Origin: Chryseotalea sanaruensis
Lineage (GTDB): Bacteria > Bacteroidota > Bacteroidia > Cytophagales > Cyclobacteriaceae
Length of the DNA stretch: 64,000 nucleotides
Assembly: GCF_003990915.1 (NCBI RefSeq)
Contig: NZ_BHXQ01000008.1
Coordinates: 177,959-241,958 of the forward strand
Reading direction: 5' to 3'
Shown one piece after another: positions 1 through 9,900 of the stretch. Each line of letters opens with the position of its first letter. Positions within the stretch are counted from its first letter, which is position 1. A model generated the notes under the pieces. The model saw nothing but the letters and a program-made list of their open reading frames with translations, was not told the DNA's origin and did not search any database. The translations under genes and the position numbers were made by a program.

Positions 1-794
1 GGTGGGTTAACCACACGGTGTATCGTGGATTTTAACTTTTTGTTGGTCAGGCGCTCCAGCATATCACCAACGTTAACAACCAATTGTTCTGGCAATGCTG
101 TAATAGGTATCCATTTTCCATCGTTGCGCAGTACTTGTAGACCATCAGCACTTGCTCCCATCAACAAAGTAATCAAATTTATGTCACCATGTTCTGCTGC
201 ACGCACTGCATCAGCTGGTACTTCATCAGGGTTTGGTATGGGGTAATAATGAATAGGTCTGAGAATGCTGTTGCCGTGCTTGACTTTTGAGTCAAAATAA
301 TCCTCGGGTAGATTAAGATAGAGCGCAATTGCCCGCAGCATGTAAACACCTGTTTTCTCTAATCTTTTGTATACCTCCAGTCCAATTTCTTTCAGCTCAG
401 GTATTTCCTTTGGCCAAACATTATCCGGATATTCCTTTTTGATTGGATCATTATCCAGGACCTCCTGACCGATATGATAAAACTCCTTTAAATCACCAGT
501 ATTTCTTCCCTTTGCGTGCTCCTTACCTTTTCCAATATAGCCCCGTTGTCCTGCTAAACCTGGTATTTCATATAAGCCCTTTATCTCATCCGGTAACGCG
601 TAGAATTTTTTTATAACCGAGTATAGCTTATCTGCTAAATCATCGTTAAGGTAATGGTTCCTGATCGCTACAAAACCTATGGTGTTGTAAGCAGCACCTA
701 AATCAGCCACAAATTTTTTCTTTTTTTCTGCATCACCACCATAAAAATCTGCCAGGTCAAGTGAAGGTATTTGATCATATAGAATAGGCTCCAT
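1..794 (-). CDS. 2OG-Fe(II) oxygenase, isopenicillin N synthase family (3' end beyond window)
   Basis: The minus strand is open from an ATG at 794 to the window edge (264 codons, no stop), so the C-terminus is missing. The N-terminus (IPSLDLADF, then a GFVAIRNH stretch) is the DIOX_N half of plant-like and IPNS-like 2-oxoglutarate/Fe(II) dioxygenases. The jelly-roll half carries an HGD iron-binding pair near residue 200 and the second histidine in STIHRVVNP near residue 258. The 2OG-binding Arg would lie just beyond the edge. Such enzymes hydroxylate or oxidise small molecules in the cytoplasm, and the substrate cannot be read from the sequence. It is divergent from the SOD gene across an 86-bp gap. 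The family call is firm; the function is unknown. Confidence 0.88.
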   Translation of the reverse strand, partial: MEPILYDQIPSLDLADFYGGDAEKKKKFVADLGAAYNTIGFVAIRNHYLNDDLADKLYSVIKKFYALPDEIKGLYEIPGLAGQRGYIGKGKEHAKGRNTGDLKEFYHIGQEVLDNDPIKKEYPDNVWPKEIPELKEIGLEVYKRLEKTGVYMLRAIALYLNLPEDYFDSKVKHGNSILRPIHYYPIPNPDEVPADAVRAAEHGDINLITLLMGASADGLQVLRNDGKWIPITALPEQLVVNVGDMLERLTNKKLKSTIHRVVNP

Positions 795-880
795 AATAGT
801 GCGTATTTAACCCTGCAAGCTAAAAATTTTTAGCTAATTTTACTTTCACCCCCTTAATGGAGTAGTAGAGAACGAAGCTT

Positions 881-1615
881 ATGAAGACGACCAGAAGGAA
901 ATTTATTGAGACAAGCGCTAAAGCAGGATTGCTTAGTGCCCTTGGAGCCCCACTTTTTTTTAGCCAAACAGCAGCGTGTGCATCCATAAAAATGGTAAAC
1001 GAATCGAAGGAAAACTTTGCTTTTGCGCAGGACCCACTCCCTTACAATTTTGAGGATCTTGAACCTTATATTGACAAGCAGACCATGGAAATTCATTATA
1101 CAAAACACCATGCTGCTTATGTAAAAAATGTAAATGATGCCATTGCGGCAGAGGGCATAGTGGCTGATTCAAATAATGATTTTTTCTCCAGTACTTCCCG
1201 CTATTCAACTAAAGCAAGAAACAATGGAGGCGGAGCATGGAACCACAACTTTTTTTGGAATAGCATGAATGCTGCCAATAAAGTTTCAATACCATCGGGT
1301 AAACTTACAGAAGTCCTTAATAGCAACTTTGGGTCTATTGAGAAATTTAAAGAGCAGTTTACACAGGCTGCCATGACACGCTTTGGATCGGGATGGGCAT
1401 GGTTGGTCGAGCAAGATGGAAAACTCATGATCGGATCAACACCCAATCAGGATAATCCTTTAATGGATGTTAGTGAGTTTAAAGGGAGGCCACTACTGGC
1501 ACTTGATGTGTGGGAGCATGCCTACTACCTAAAGTATCAAAATAAGAGGAATGAGTATGTCAGCAACTGGTGGAGTGTTGTAAACTGGAATGAGGTGACT
1601 AAAAGACTTGGTTAA
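881..1615 (+). CDS. Superoxide dismutase, Mn-type, with Tat-like signal
   Basis: This 244-residue Fe/Mn superoxide dismutase converts superoxide to O2 and H2O2. Metal ligands are H72 (in the HYTKHH motif), H122 (WNHNFFW), D209 and H213 (DVWEHAYY). Gln190 in the NQDNPLM motif, with glycines before the second ligand, resembles the Mn-type arrangement, although cambialistic use cannot be excluded. The first ~33 residues hold TRRKFIE followed by a hydrophobic stretch, a twin-arginine signal, so a folded metalloenzyme is probably exported. A Cys at 33 could be a weak lipobox. Cytosolic SODs of about 200 residues lack this extension. It is the first gene of its strand and reads toward a small Lys-rich gene. 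Confidence 0.95.
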   Translation: MKTTRRKFIETSAKAGLLSALGAPLFFSQTAACASIKMVNESKENFAFAQDPLPYNFEDLEPYIDKQTMEIHYTKHHAAYVKNVNDAIAAEGIVADSNNDFFSSTSRYSTKARNNGGGAWNHNFFWNSMNAANKVSIPSGKLTEVLNSNFGSIEKFKEQFTQAAMTRFGSGWAWLVEQDGKLMIGSTPNQDNPLMDVSEFKGRPLLALDVWEHAYYLKYQNKRNEYVSNWWSVVNWNEVTKRLG

Positions 1616-1663
1616 ATTAGGATCAGTTTTTTTTATAATTTAGTAGTATTAAAATTTAACACT

Positions 1664-1768
1664 ATGGCAAAAGGAGAAGACAGACGTAAAGAGGACAAAA
1701 AAGAGCCTAAGAAGTCTTTAAAAGAAAAACGCGCTGAGAAAAAAGCTAAGAAGGCTAGCAAGAACTAA
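1664..1768 (+). CDS. 34-residue Lys/Glu-rich small protein
   Basis: An ATG at 1664 opens 34 codons ending in TAA at 1766-1768. About half the residues are Lys or Arg and most others are Glu, Asp or Ala; there are no hydrophobic segments. The pattern (KKEPKKSLKEKRAEKKAKK) suggests a disordered or helical nucleic-acid-binding peptide. I do not recognise a named family. Support as a gene comes from its position 48 bp after the SOD stop, an AT-rich leader, a clean stop, and a strong terminator 20 bp downstream. It could instead be a chance AAG/AAA-rich ORF, which conservation would settle. Confidence 0.55.
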   Translation: MAKGEDRRKEDKKEPKKSLKEKRAEKKAKKASKN

Positions 1769-1789
1769 TCTTCAGCGAATCTCAAAAGC

Positions 1790-1824
1790 AAAAAAGGAGT
1801 GGTCGTTGACCACTCCTTTTTTAT
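1790..1824. terminator. Bidirectional intrinsic terminator
   Basis: The arms GGAGTGGTC and GACCACTCC form a perfect 9-bp stem with a 3-nt loop, flanked by an A-run on the left and a T-run on the right. It therefore works for the small gene on the plus strand and for the lipoprotein gene ending at 1848 on the minus strand. Confidence 0.9.
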
Positions 1825-1847
1825 TCATTTTATTGTCTTGAAAAGGT

Positions 1848-3140
1848 CTACTTGTTCAGGTTCAGTATAGCCCTTGCCGCCCCCTTTTCCTTTTTGTTTG
1901 ATCTTCCCGCAAACCTTGCTTTATTCTTCTTCTTTAAAAAAGAGTCTTCAAGCTGTGCACCACTGCCAGAAACAGGAATACTAACAGCAGAGAAGTTACT
2001 GAATGTGTTGCCACTCTTCACAAAAGTTTGAGAGATATTTGTATCACTCCCTGAAATATTGGATAAAGTATAAGCCCCATTAAAAGAAATGACACTATTT
2101 GTTGTTCCTGAAAAATTTCCTATGCCATTAAGTGAAAAAGTTGCTGTAAAAGATAATGTGTTGGAGGAGCCTGAGAAATACTCATATCTTAATCCATAAG
2201 TCCCATTTGGTTCGTTTAAAGGAAGCGATACCGTTTCAGTTGGAGAATCGCCAAAGTAAGAACCATCAATTACTTCAAACTGTTCAGTATCAGGATTTAA
2301 ATAAAACAAAGTTAAATCCATATCAACATCTCCTGCTGTTCCATTTCCTGCATTCCATGAGAGTATAATCTCCAAAGGAAGATCAATAATTAAATTCGAG
2401 AAATTTGAATAGTTGAAGTTATTTTTAGCAAGAGTAACATAGGTCAATTCAGAATCCTCATCAATATGATACTGAGTTAATGTTCCATTGAAAGAAATCT
2501 CATTATCATTACCGTTAATCGTACCCACCGAAGTAGATAAATTTAATGTAAAGTCCACCTCATTAGAAAGCCCCCCAAAATAATTTATAGCGATCGCATA
2601 ATTTGCATTTGTATAATCACCCCTTAAAACCGTTGTTTCATTTGGCCCCGAATCTTCAGAAGAAAATACTTCTGAATATTCGCCAGACCCTGGAGAATTT
2701 TCTTTAAAAATTACAATATCTAAATCAGCAGAAAGACCATCTTGTCCTATCCATGTTAATTCAACCAACATTCCAGGATCAGAGATATTAATAGTATGGG
2801 TTACTGTAGCACCCACATTAGCACTACCACTAAAACCAGTTATCTCAATAATTATCGTCTCCTCATCAAAAAAATCATCTGGAAAAGTTTCAAACACAAG
2901 CTCTTTACCATCAGCCGAAACTGCCCATTCAAAGTCTACACCTTCGGTAGCTGTGCCCGTAAAATTAATAATTGGGGATACGCCACTCGGAATAGCAACA
3001 CTCAGCGGAACTGAAACTGTACTTCCCTCAATAACTTCAGAGGAATTGGAGCTGAATCCTATCTTTGGAACCTCATCTTCACAGCTTATCAATGTGAAGG
3101 TTGCCAACATGGCAAATGCATACCCCTTAATTAACTTCAT
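1848..3140 (-). CDS. Calx-beta-like surface lipoprotein
   Basis: A 430-residue protein with a lipoprotein signal (hydrophobic segment, lipobox LISC, Cys20), so it is probably anchored in the outer membrane. Residues ~27-120 look like a Calx-beta-type beta-sandwich (GSTVSVPLSV, then GVDFE and an FDEETIIIEI strand). The remainder is two copies of an Asp-rich beta module: DGLSADLDIVIF near 155 and GTAGDVDMDLTLF near 275, each followed by a stretch ending in an SFNGxxT motif. The last ~30 residues are very basic (KKKNKARFAGRSNKKEKG), unusual for an exported protein. No catalytic residues are seen. A role in adhesion or the cell surface is inferred only from the folds. It is a single gene ending at a shared terminator. 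Confidence 0.75.
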   Translation of the reverse strand: MKLIKGYAFAMLATFTLISCEDEVPKIGFSSNSSEVIEGSTVSVPLSVAIPSGVSPIINFTGTATEGVDFEWAVSADGKELVFETFPDDFFDEETIIIEITGFSGSANVGATVTHTINISDPGMLVELTWIGQDGLSADLDIVIFKENSPGSGEYSEVFSSEDSGPNETTVLRGDYTNANYAIAINYFGGLSNEVDFTLNLSTSVGTINGNDNEISFNGTLTQYHIDEDSELTYVTLAKNNFNYSNFSNLIIDLPLEIILSWNAGNGTAGDVDMDLTLFYLNPDTEQFEVIDGSYFGDSPTETVSLPLNEPNGTYGLRYEYFSGSSNTLSFTATFSLNGIGNFSGTTNSVISFNGAYTLSNISGSDTNISQTFVKSGNTFSNFSAVSIPVSGSGAQLEDSFLKKKNKARFAGRSNKKEKGAARAILNLNK

Positions 3141-3197
3141 ATTTAGCTTATTTAGTTATTAAAAATACTTACAAGAATTATGCCTTCAAATAAGATG

Positions 3198-3264
3198 CTG
3201 AAAGCAGAATGGTGCGCTTACTTAAGTAAAGGTTTTAATAACTTGTGACCTGAAAGTAGAATGA
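3198..3264. repeat. Pair of imperfect 15-bp direct repeats upstream of ruvA
   Basis: CTGAAAGCAGAATGG (3198-3212) and CTGAAAGTAGAATGA (3250-3264) lie 52 bp apart in the divergent gap between the lipoprotein gene and ruvA. They match at 13 of 15 positions. They might be a regulator site or chance similarity. Confidence 0.3.
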
Positions 3265-3366
3265 TCACTTTTACACAAGTTTTAATGGTTTTGGTCCTTT
3301 AAATTAAGTGTATTCGTAAAAAGACTGTTGATTAAGGCTGAGAGTAAATAATTTAATTCTAAGTCA

Positions 3367-3374
3367 TATTTTTG
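3367..3374 (+). promoter_or_regulatory. Bacteroidota -7 box before ruvA
   Basis: TATTTTTG is a full match to the TAnnTTTG box of the Bacteroidota primary sigma factor. It lies 23 bp before the ruvA ATG, which fits transcription starting around 3381. No clean TTTG -33 box is visible. Confidence 0.45.
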
Positions 3375-3397
3375 ATTGTATTGCACAAAACTATTGT

Positions 3398-3988
3398 ATG
3401 ATAGCATTTCTTAAAGGTAAACTTATTCAAAAAGAGCCTTCACATGTAGTAATAGATGTAAACGGGGTAGGTTACCATGTAAATATTTCACTACAAACCT
3501 TTTCAGCAATAAAGGATCAGGAAGCAATTTCTTTGTTCACCCATTTGAGTATACGAGAAGATGCACATGTGCTGTTTGGATTTAGTACAGAAGCAGAGAA
3601 AAGACTTTTCCTTCATCTCATTTCAGTAAACGGTGTTGGACCTAGTACGGCTATTGTAATGCTCTCATTCATGGAAGTAGAAGAATTGAAAGCTGCAATT
3701 GCAAGAGAAGATATTGCTACCCTTCAACGCGTAAAAGGTATAGGTGGAAAAACAGCGCAGCGTCTTATAGTGGAGCTTAAAGACAAGCTAAAAAAAGAAG
3801 TGACAGAAGAAAGTGGATCCTCCCCTCTTGGTTTGCACAATACTATTAAACAGCAGGCGTTATCAGCCTTGGTTACCCTTGGCATACCAAGACCGGCAGC
3901 AGAGAAAAGTGTTGATGCCATCCTGAAAAAATCAGGAAATAACCTTACTTTGGAGGATTTGGTTAAACAAGCTTTGAAAAACGCCTAA
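3398..3988 (+). CDS. ruvA: Holliday junction branch-migration protein RuvA
   Basis: At 196 residues this has the normal RuvA length. RuvA tetramers bind four-way junctions and load the RuvB motor during recombinational repair. The N-terminal OB fold starts MIAFLKGKL with the VNGVGYHV strand. Two helix-hairpin-helix motifs follow at ~77-87 (VNGVGPSTAIV) and ~112-122 (VKGIGGKTAQR), and the C-terminal domain III that contacts RuvB ends the protein. The start is the ATG 23 bp after a TATTTTTG box. The sprA start follows the stop by four bases, so the two are probably cotranscribed, a linkage also seen in other Bacteroidota. Confidence 0.97.
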   Translation: MIAFLKGKLIQKEPSHVVIDVNGVGYHVNISLQTFSAIKDQEAISLFTHLSIREDAHVLFGFSTEAEKRLFLHLISVNGVGPSTAIVMLSFMEVEELKAAIAREDIATLQRVKGIGGKTAQRLIVELKDKLKKEVTEESGSSPLGLHNTIKQQALSALVTLGIPRPAAEKSVDAILKKSGNNLTLEDLVKQALKNA

Positions 3989-3992
3989 ACGT

Positions 3993-6900
3993 TTGTCGCT
4001 CAAGATTCGCACCTACTATTTTACCAGCACGGCAGCTTTGTTCCTATTGCTATGCCTAGCATTTAGCGCGCAAGCACAACGCTTTCGGCAGGATACAACC
4101 CGAACAAAAAGACAGCCGGTTTTTCGCTTTTCAGATAGGTACGGAGACCCATTTTCAACTCCTGCCAATGAATCACCTTTCTTTTTAAAAAATCCATCCC
4201 TGATGACCCTGGATGTTGAAATAGACACCGGGATGAACTACACCATTTATGAAAAGATAGGCTCATTTAACTACCGCCCACTCACTACCATGAGTTTTCA
4301 GGAGTTCAAGCGTTATCAGGATCAGCAACAGCTCAAAAACTATTGGAAATCGCAAAGCAAAGCGGCAAGCGGTGAAAGTGAAGTTGCGGGAAAGGGTTTC
4401 GTACCTAAGCTTTATGTTAGTCCTATTCTTGACAGGTTATTTGGAAGCAGTTACGTATCCTTAGTTCCAACAGGTTTTGTTGTACTCGACTTTGGTGGTG
4501 AATTCCAAAAAAACAGCAACCCTAACCTTAATATACGCCAGCAAAGAAACGGGGGCTTCATTTTTGATCAGCAAATAAACATGAATGTAACAGGTAAGGT
4601 TGGCGAAAAACTAGCCGTTACTGCAAACTTCGATAACAATAATTCATTTGATTTTCAAAACAACTTCAAAGTTGAATACACAGGCTATAAAGAGGATATT
4701 CTTAAAAAATTAGAATTAGGTAACGTAAGCCTACCATTAAATAACACCTTGATACAAGGCGCGCAAAATCTTTTTGGCATTAAAACTCAGATGCAGTTTG
4801 GTAAACTCACTGCCACTTCGGTTGCCTCCACACAAAGAGGCAAGGTTTCTTCTATCGATATTCCGGGTGGTAGCAATGGTCAAGGTCGCCCTTTTGAAAT
4901 AATTGCTTCAGGTTATGATGAGAACCGCCACTTTTTTCTCGGGCATTTTTTTAGAGAAAATTACACAAGATGGTTGGCCTCTCCACCCAATGTAATCTCA
5001 GGCGTTAACATTACACGTATTGAAATTTATGTACTGAATAGAAATAACGATACGCAAACACAGCGCAATGTTATTGGCTTGACGGATTTGGGTGAAGGCC
5101 GCAGGGTATATAACAGCGCGGTAGGCGGTAGAGATGCATCATCGCCAGCAGCCAATACCGCCAATAATTTATTTAGTCAGGTGCTTGGGATCCCTTCGCG
5201 TAACTCTGATGATATCACAACCGCACTAGATGGATTATTTGAAGGTGATAACAATAATGGAAGTGATTACGAAAAAATGAATTCGGCCCGTAAACTAGCA
5301 CCTACTGAATTCACTTTTCACCCACAACTTGGATATGTAACATTAACCCGCAGATTGCAAAACGATGAAGCCCTTGCTGTTGCTTATGAGTATAGCTACA
5401 ATGGAATTACTTATAAAGTGGGAGAACTCTCCGAAGACTACTCTAATCTTGATGATAGCGAATCAATCTTCCTTAAATTATTAAGACCTCGGGGTGGCAC
5501 CACTAGAGTTACTCCCACCTGGGATTTAATGATGCGCAACATTTATTCACTAAATGTGAATCAGCTTACCCGTGAAGGATTTGAGCTTCGGATTATCTAC
5601 CGCGATGACCGAACCGGGATAGATAATCCACAATTACAAGAAGGTTCGCGCGTTCGAAACCGGCAGCTTATAGAAATTTTAGGATTAGACAGACTCAATC
5701 CTTCTAATGATCGGCAGAGAGATGGTAACTTTGACTTTGTAGAAAATTTAACTATCGTTTCCAAAGAAGGCTTAATTATATTTCCCTTCCTTGAGCCCTT
5801 CGGTCAAGGGTTACGGCAAGCTTTTGTAGGAGAAAATAATGAAGACTTTTTGATTTCAAAGTATGCCTTTGACACACTCTACAGAACTACTAAGGCGGAT
5901 GCAGAATTAATAACAACCAAAAATAAATTCTTTTTAGTAGGCCGATATAATGCCGGTTCCGCACAAGACATTATGATTCCTGGTTTTGGTGTGTCGCAAG
6001 GCTCTGTAAGGGTTTACGCTGGAGGTATTCCTTTGCAGGAAGGTACAGACTACCAGGTTGATTACACTTTTGGCCGTGTAACCATTTTAAATGCTGCCAT
6101 TTTAAATTCCGGTAAAAACATCAGTGTTCAATACGAACAGAACGATCCTTTCTCTTTTCAAACCAGAACACTTATAGGCACTAGGTTAGATTATCGCCTA
6201 AGTGAAGATGTAAACCTTGGCGGCACATTATTGTATTATAACGAAAGACAGCAGTTAACCCGAAATCAAATAGGCACAGAACCTGCTAGGAACTTACAAT
6301 ATGGTGTTGACCTGAGTGTGCGTAAAAACAGCAGGATGCTTACTAAAATCATAGACGCATTACCTATTATTCAAACAAAAGAACAGTCCTCGTTTTCATT
6401 TACTGGTGAGTTTGCGCAACTACTTCCTGGCACTTCTAACAAAACAGATGGAGAAGGTGCCAGCTATATCGATGATTTTGAAAATTCGGCAACACCTTAC
6501 ACCCTAATGAGCCCGCTTGGCTGGAGGCTGGCTGCTACACCGAAAAGTAATGAGTTTGAGTTTGACCCGAGTCGTGGTCAAAAAAATGATATCAGTGCTG
6601 GTTTCAAAAGAGCCAAGTTGGCCTGGTACCAGATCGACAATCAGTTTTATAGAAATGTCGGCCGCTTCAAGCCTGAGAATATCACGGACAGAGATCTGCA
6701 GAATCATTACATCCGTGCTGTAGCTCCTAATGAAATCTTTGCAGGCTTTCAGGCACAACAAGGAAACTTCTATGAACAAATTTTCGATCTGGCTTATTAT
6801 CCAGAAGAACGTGGCCCTTACAACTATAATACAGATTTAACCAATGACGGTTTACTGAAAAACCCAAAGGAGAACTGGGGGGGTATTACAACGGCCTTCA

Positions 6901-9900
6901 GAACAGAAGTTGACTTTGACAAGGCGAATATTGAGTACATCGAACTTTGGATGTTAGACCCATTTATTAATACAGAAAATGGAAAAATTATTGATGGGAG
7001 ATTGAACAAATCTAATGCAACAGGTGGTAAACTTATTTTACAACTTGGCAAGATATCGGAAGATGTGCAACGCGATGGTAAACAGGCCTTTGAACAAGGC
7101 TTGCCCAAGGAAGGAATTGAAGGAGGTGACGTAACACAAAGCCCATGGGGTTATGTTGCTTCTAAAGAATTTGTGGTGAATGCTTTTGACGATGCGCCTT
7201 CTTCGCGTGTTAATCAAGATGTAGGATGGGATGGCGCTTCAAATGCTGTTGAGCAAAGTTTTTTTAATAGCTCATTTATCAGTCAGCTACCCGCCACCTT
7301 AAATCCTGAGGTTCGTGAAGTAATTCTCCAAGATCCTTCTGCGGATGACTTCCGCTATTTTTTAGATGGTGGTTTTGATGATGTCGATGCGAAATTATTC
7401 GAGCGTTACAAAAACTTTAATGGACTTGATGGCAACTCTCCTGTTATCAGTGGGAACGATGAAGTTACACGATCAAGCACTGTGTTACCTGACAATGAAG
7501 ATTTAAATGCTGATAATACGCTTAATGAAGAGGAGGAGTATTATCAGTACACCATAGATCTAAAACCCGGCCAGCTTGAAATCGGGCAGGGATATGTGGT
7601 AGATAAGATTACACGACCAGCCTCAGGCACTGGCAATAAAGATGAACTTGTTACGTGGTATTTATTCCGCATACCTATACGTCAGCCTGAAAGTAAGTTT
7701 GGTGAAATTAGCGGCTTTAAATCAATGCGATACGCTCGGCTAGTCCTTACTGATTTCGCAGAGCCTGTTGTGTTGCGCATGGCAAAGTTTCGAATGGTGG
7801 GTAGCCGCTGGAGACGTTATCAAGCATCGTTACTGGAGGGAGGGCTTGTAGAAACACCTGAACCCGCTGTTGAAGATTTTACAGTATCTACAGTAAACAT
7901 TGAAGAAAACTCTGCAGGTGATGATCAAAAGTCACCTTACGTTGTACCACCGGGTGTTATTCGTGACAGAGACATTACTTCTGCCATTAACCGTCAGCTG
8001 AATGAACAATCTATACAGATGTGTATGGATGAATTAAAAGATGCTGACTCACGCGCCATTTACAAAAATGTAGAAATGGATTTCTTTAATTACGGAAGAG
8101 TTAAAATGTACATACATGCCAACAGCAATGCTGCTGATGGTGAACTGTATGCTTTCTTACGTTTAGGAAATGACCCTGATCAAAACTATTATGAAATTGC
8201 TATTCCCTTAAGAATCAGCAACCCTTTAGACAGTAGTCCGGAAGAAGTATGGCCTGAAGAAAATGAAATTGATCTTGCTCTTGACGAGCTTTACGCCTTG
8301 AAGGTAGAACGCGACAGAAATAATTTTTCGCTCTCGCAGTCGTATCCGCTAAATGGACCTAAACAAGTAGGTAAACATCTCATTCGAATTTTCGGAAGAC
8401 CCGATCTGGCAGGTGTGCGTTCAATATTAATTGGTGTTCGAAATCCAATAGGCGTTGATCAACGCAGCTACCAGATTTGTTTATGGGCAAATGAATTACG
8501 TCTTACTGATTTTAACAGACAAGCAGGTTATGCTGTAAATACTGCACTAACGGCTAAGCTGGCTGACTTTGCTACGGTTAGTGGAACATTGCGGTACAAC
8601 ACTTTTGGCTTTGGAAGTATTAATTCAAAGATTAATGAGCGTGCTCGAGAAGAGCGCACAGCGTACGATCTTACTGCTACTGTAAATGCCGATAAATTAT
8701 TACCAGGTAATCATGGTATTAAAATTCCAATGCTGGTCAGCTACCAGAATACAACTATTAAACCTCAGTTTGATCCAGCCAATCCTGATTTGAAAATTGA
8801 TGCTGCACTCGCCTCTTTTGAAACAGAGAGTGAAAGAGAAGATTACTTAAACACCATTCGGGATGTGGAAGAACGAAGAGGTATAAATTTTACCAACGTT
8901 CGAAAAACAAAAGTTAGGAAAGATGCAAAAAGCCATATTTATGATATTGAAAACTTCTCCTTCAGTTATGCATACTCAGAAGCTTCCAGAAAAAGTTTTA
9001 CCCTGAAAGAAAGTACACAGCGGATGTATAAAGGAAGTATTGCTTATACATTTTCTCCTAAAGCAACAGGTATTGAGCCTTTCAAGAAAACCAAAATGTT
9101 CAGCTCTCCTTACTTAAAACTGATCAAAGATTTTAATTTTAGTTTATTGCCCTCCAGCATCAATCTTCGCGCTGATCTTGATCGATCGTTTAGCAAAATT
9201 ATTTATCGCAACGATGGTTTTGACTCTTCCCCTAACTTCCTGAAGTATTTTAACTTTAACAGGTCTTATAACATGCGCTGGAATTTAAGTAAAGGATTAA
9301 GTCTTGATTACACTGCACGTGCAACCGCTATTGTTGATGAATTTGATACCGATCCCCTGGGTGGATATTCAACCGTTTTAGACAGAGAGGTTACTGCTAA
9401 AGAGTATCGTGATTCTGTTGTAACAAATCTGAAAAAGCTGGGACGTATGAAAAACTTTGACCAAAGCGTCACGGTCAATTATGTATTACCCCTCGATAAA
9501 CTTCCGATAACTGACTGGCTAGGGGCAGAATACCGTTACAATGTAAATTACAATTGGAGGGCGGGGTTGCTCAACCGACCAGATGAATTGGTAGGACCAA
9601 ATGAACTCGATGAACCTGACAGTCTGGATTTTAAACACACTATTCAAAATAGCCGCGACCAACAGCTAACAGGTAAAATTGATTTTGTAAAACTCTATAA
9701 TAAAGTAGCCTTTCTTAAAAAGTTAAATACACCACCACCGCCTAAGCCAAAAAATCCACAAGCCAAAGCCAAACCTGATCCTGCAGATACACTGCCTAAA
9801 CCTCCACAATTATTAACAGGAATAGCACGTTTATTAATGTCGGTTCGTTCCATCAACGGAACCTACTCGCAAAATGAGGGCACCATACTCCCAGGCTTTG

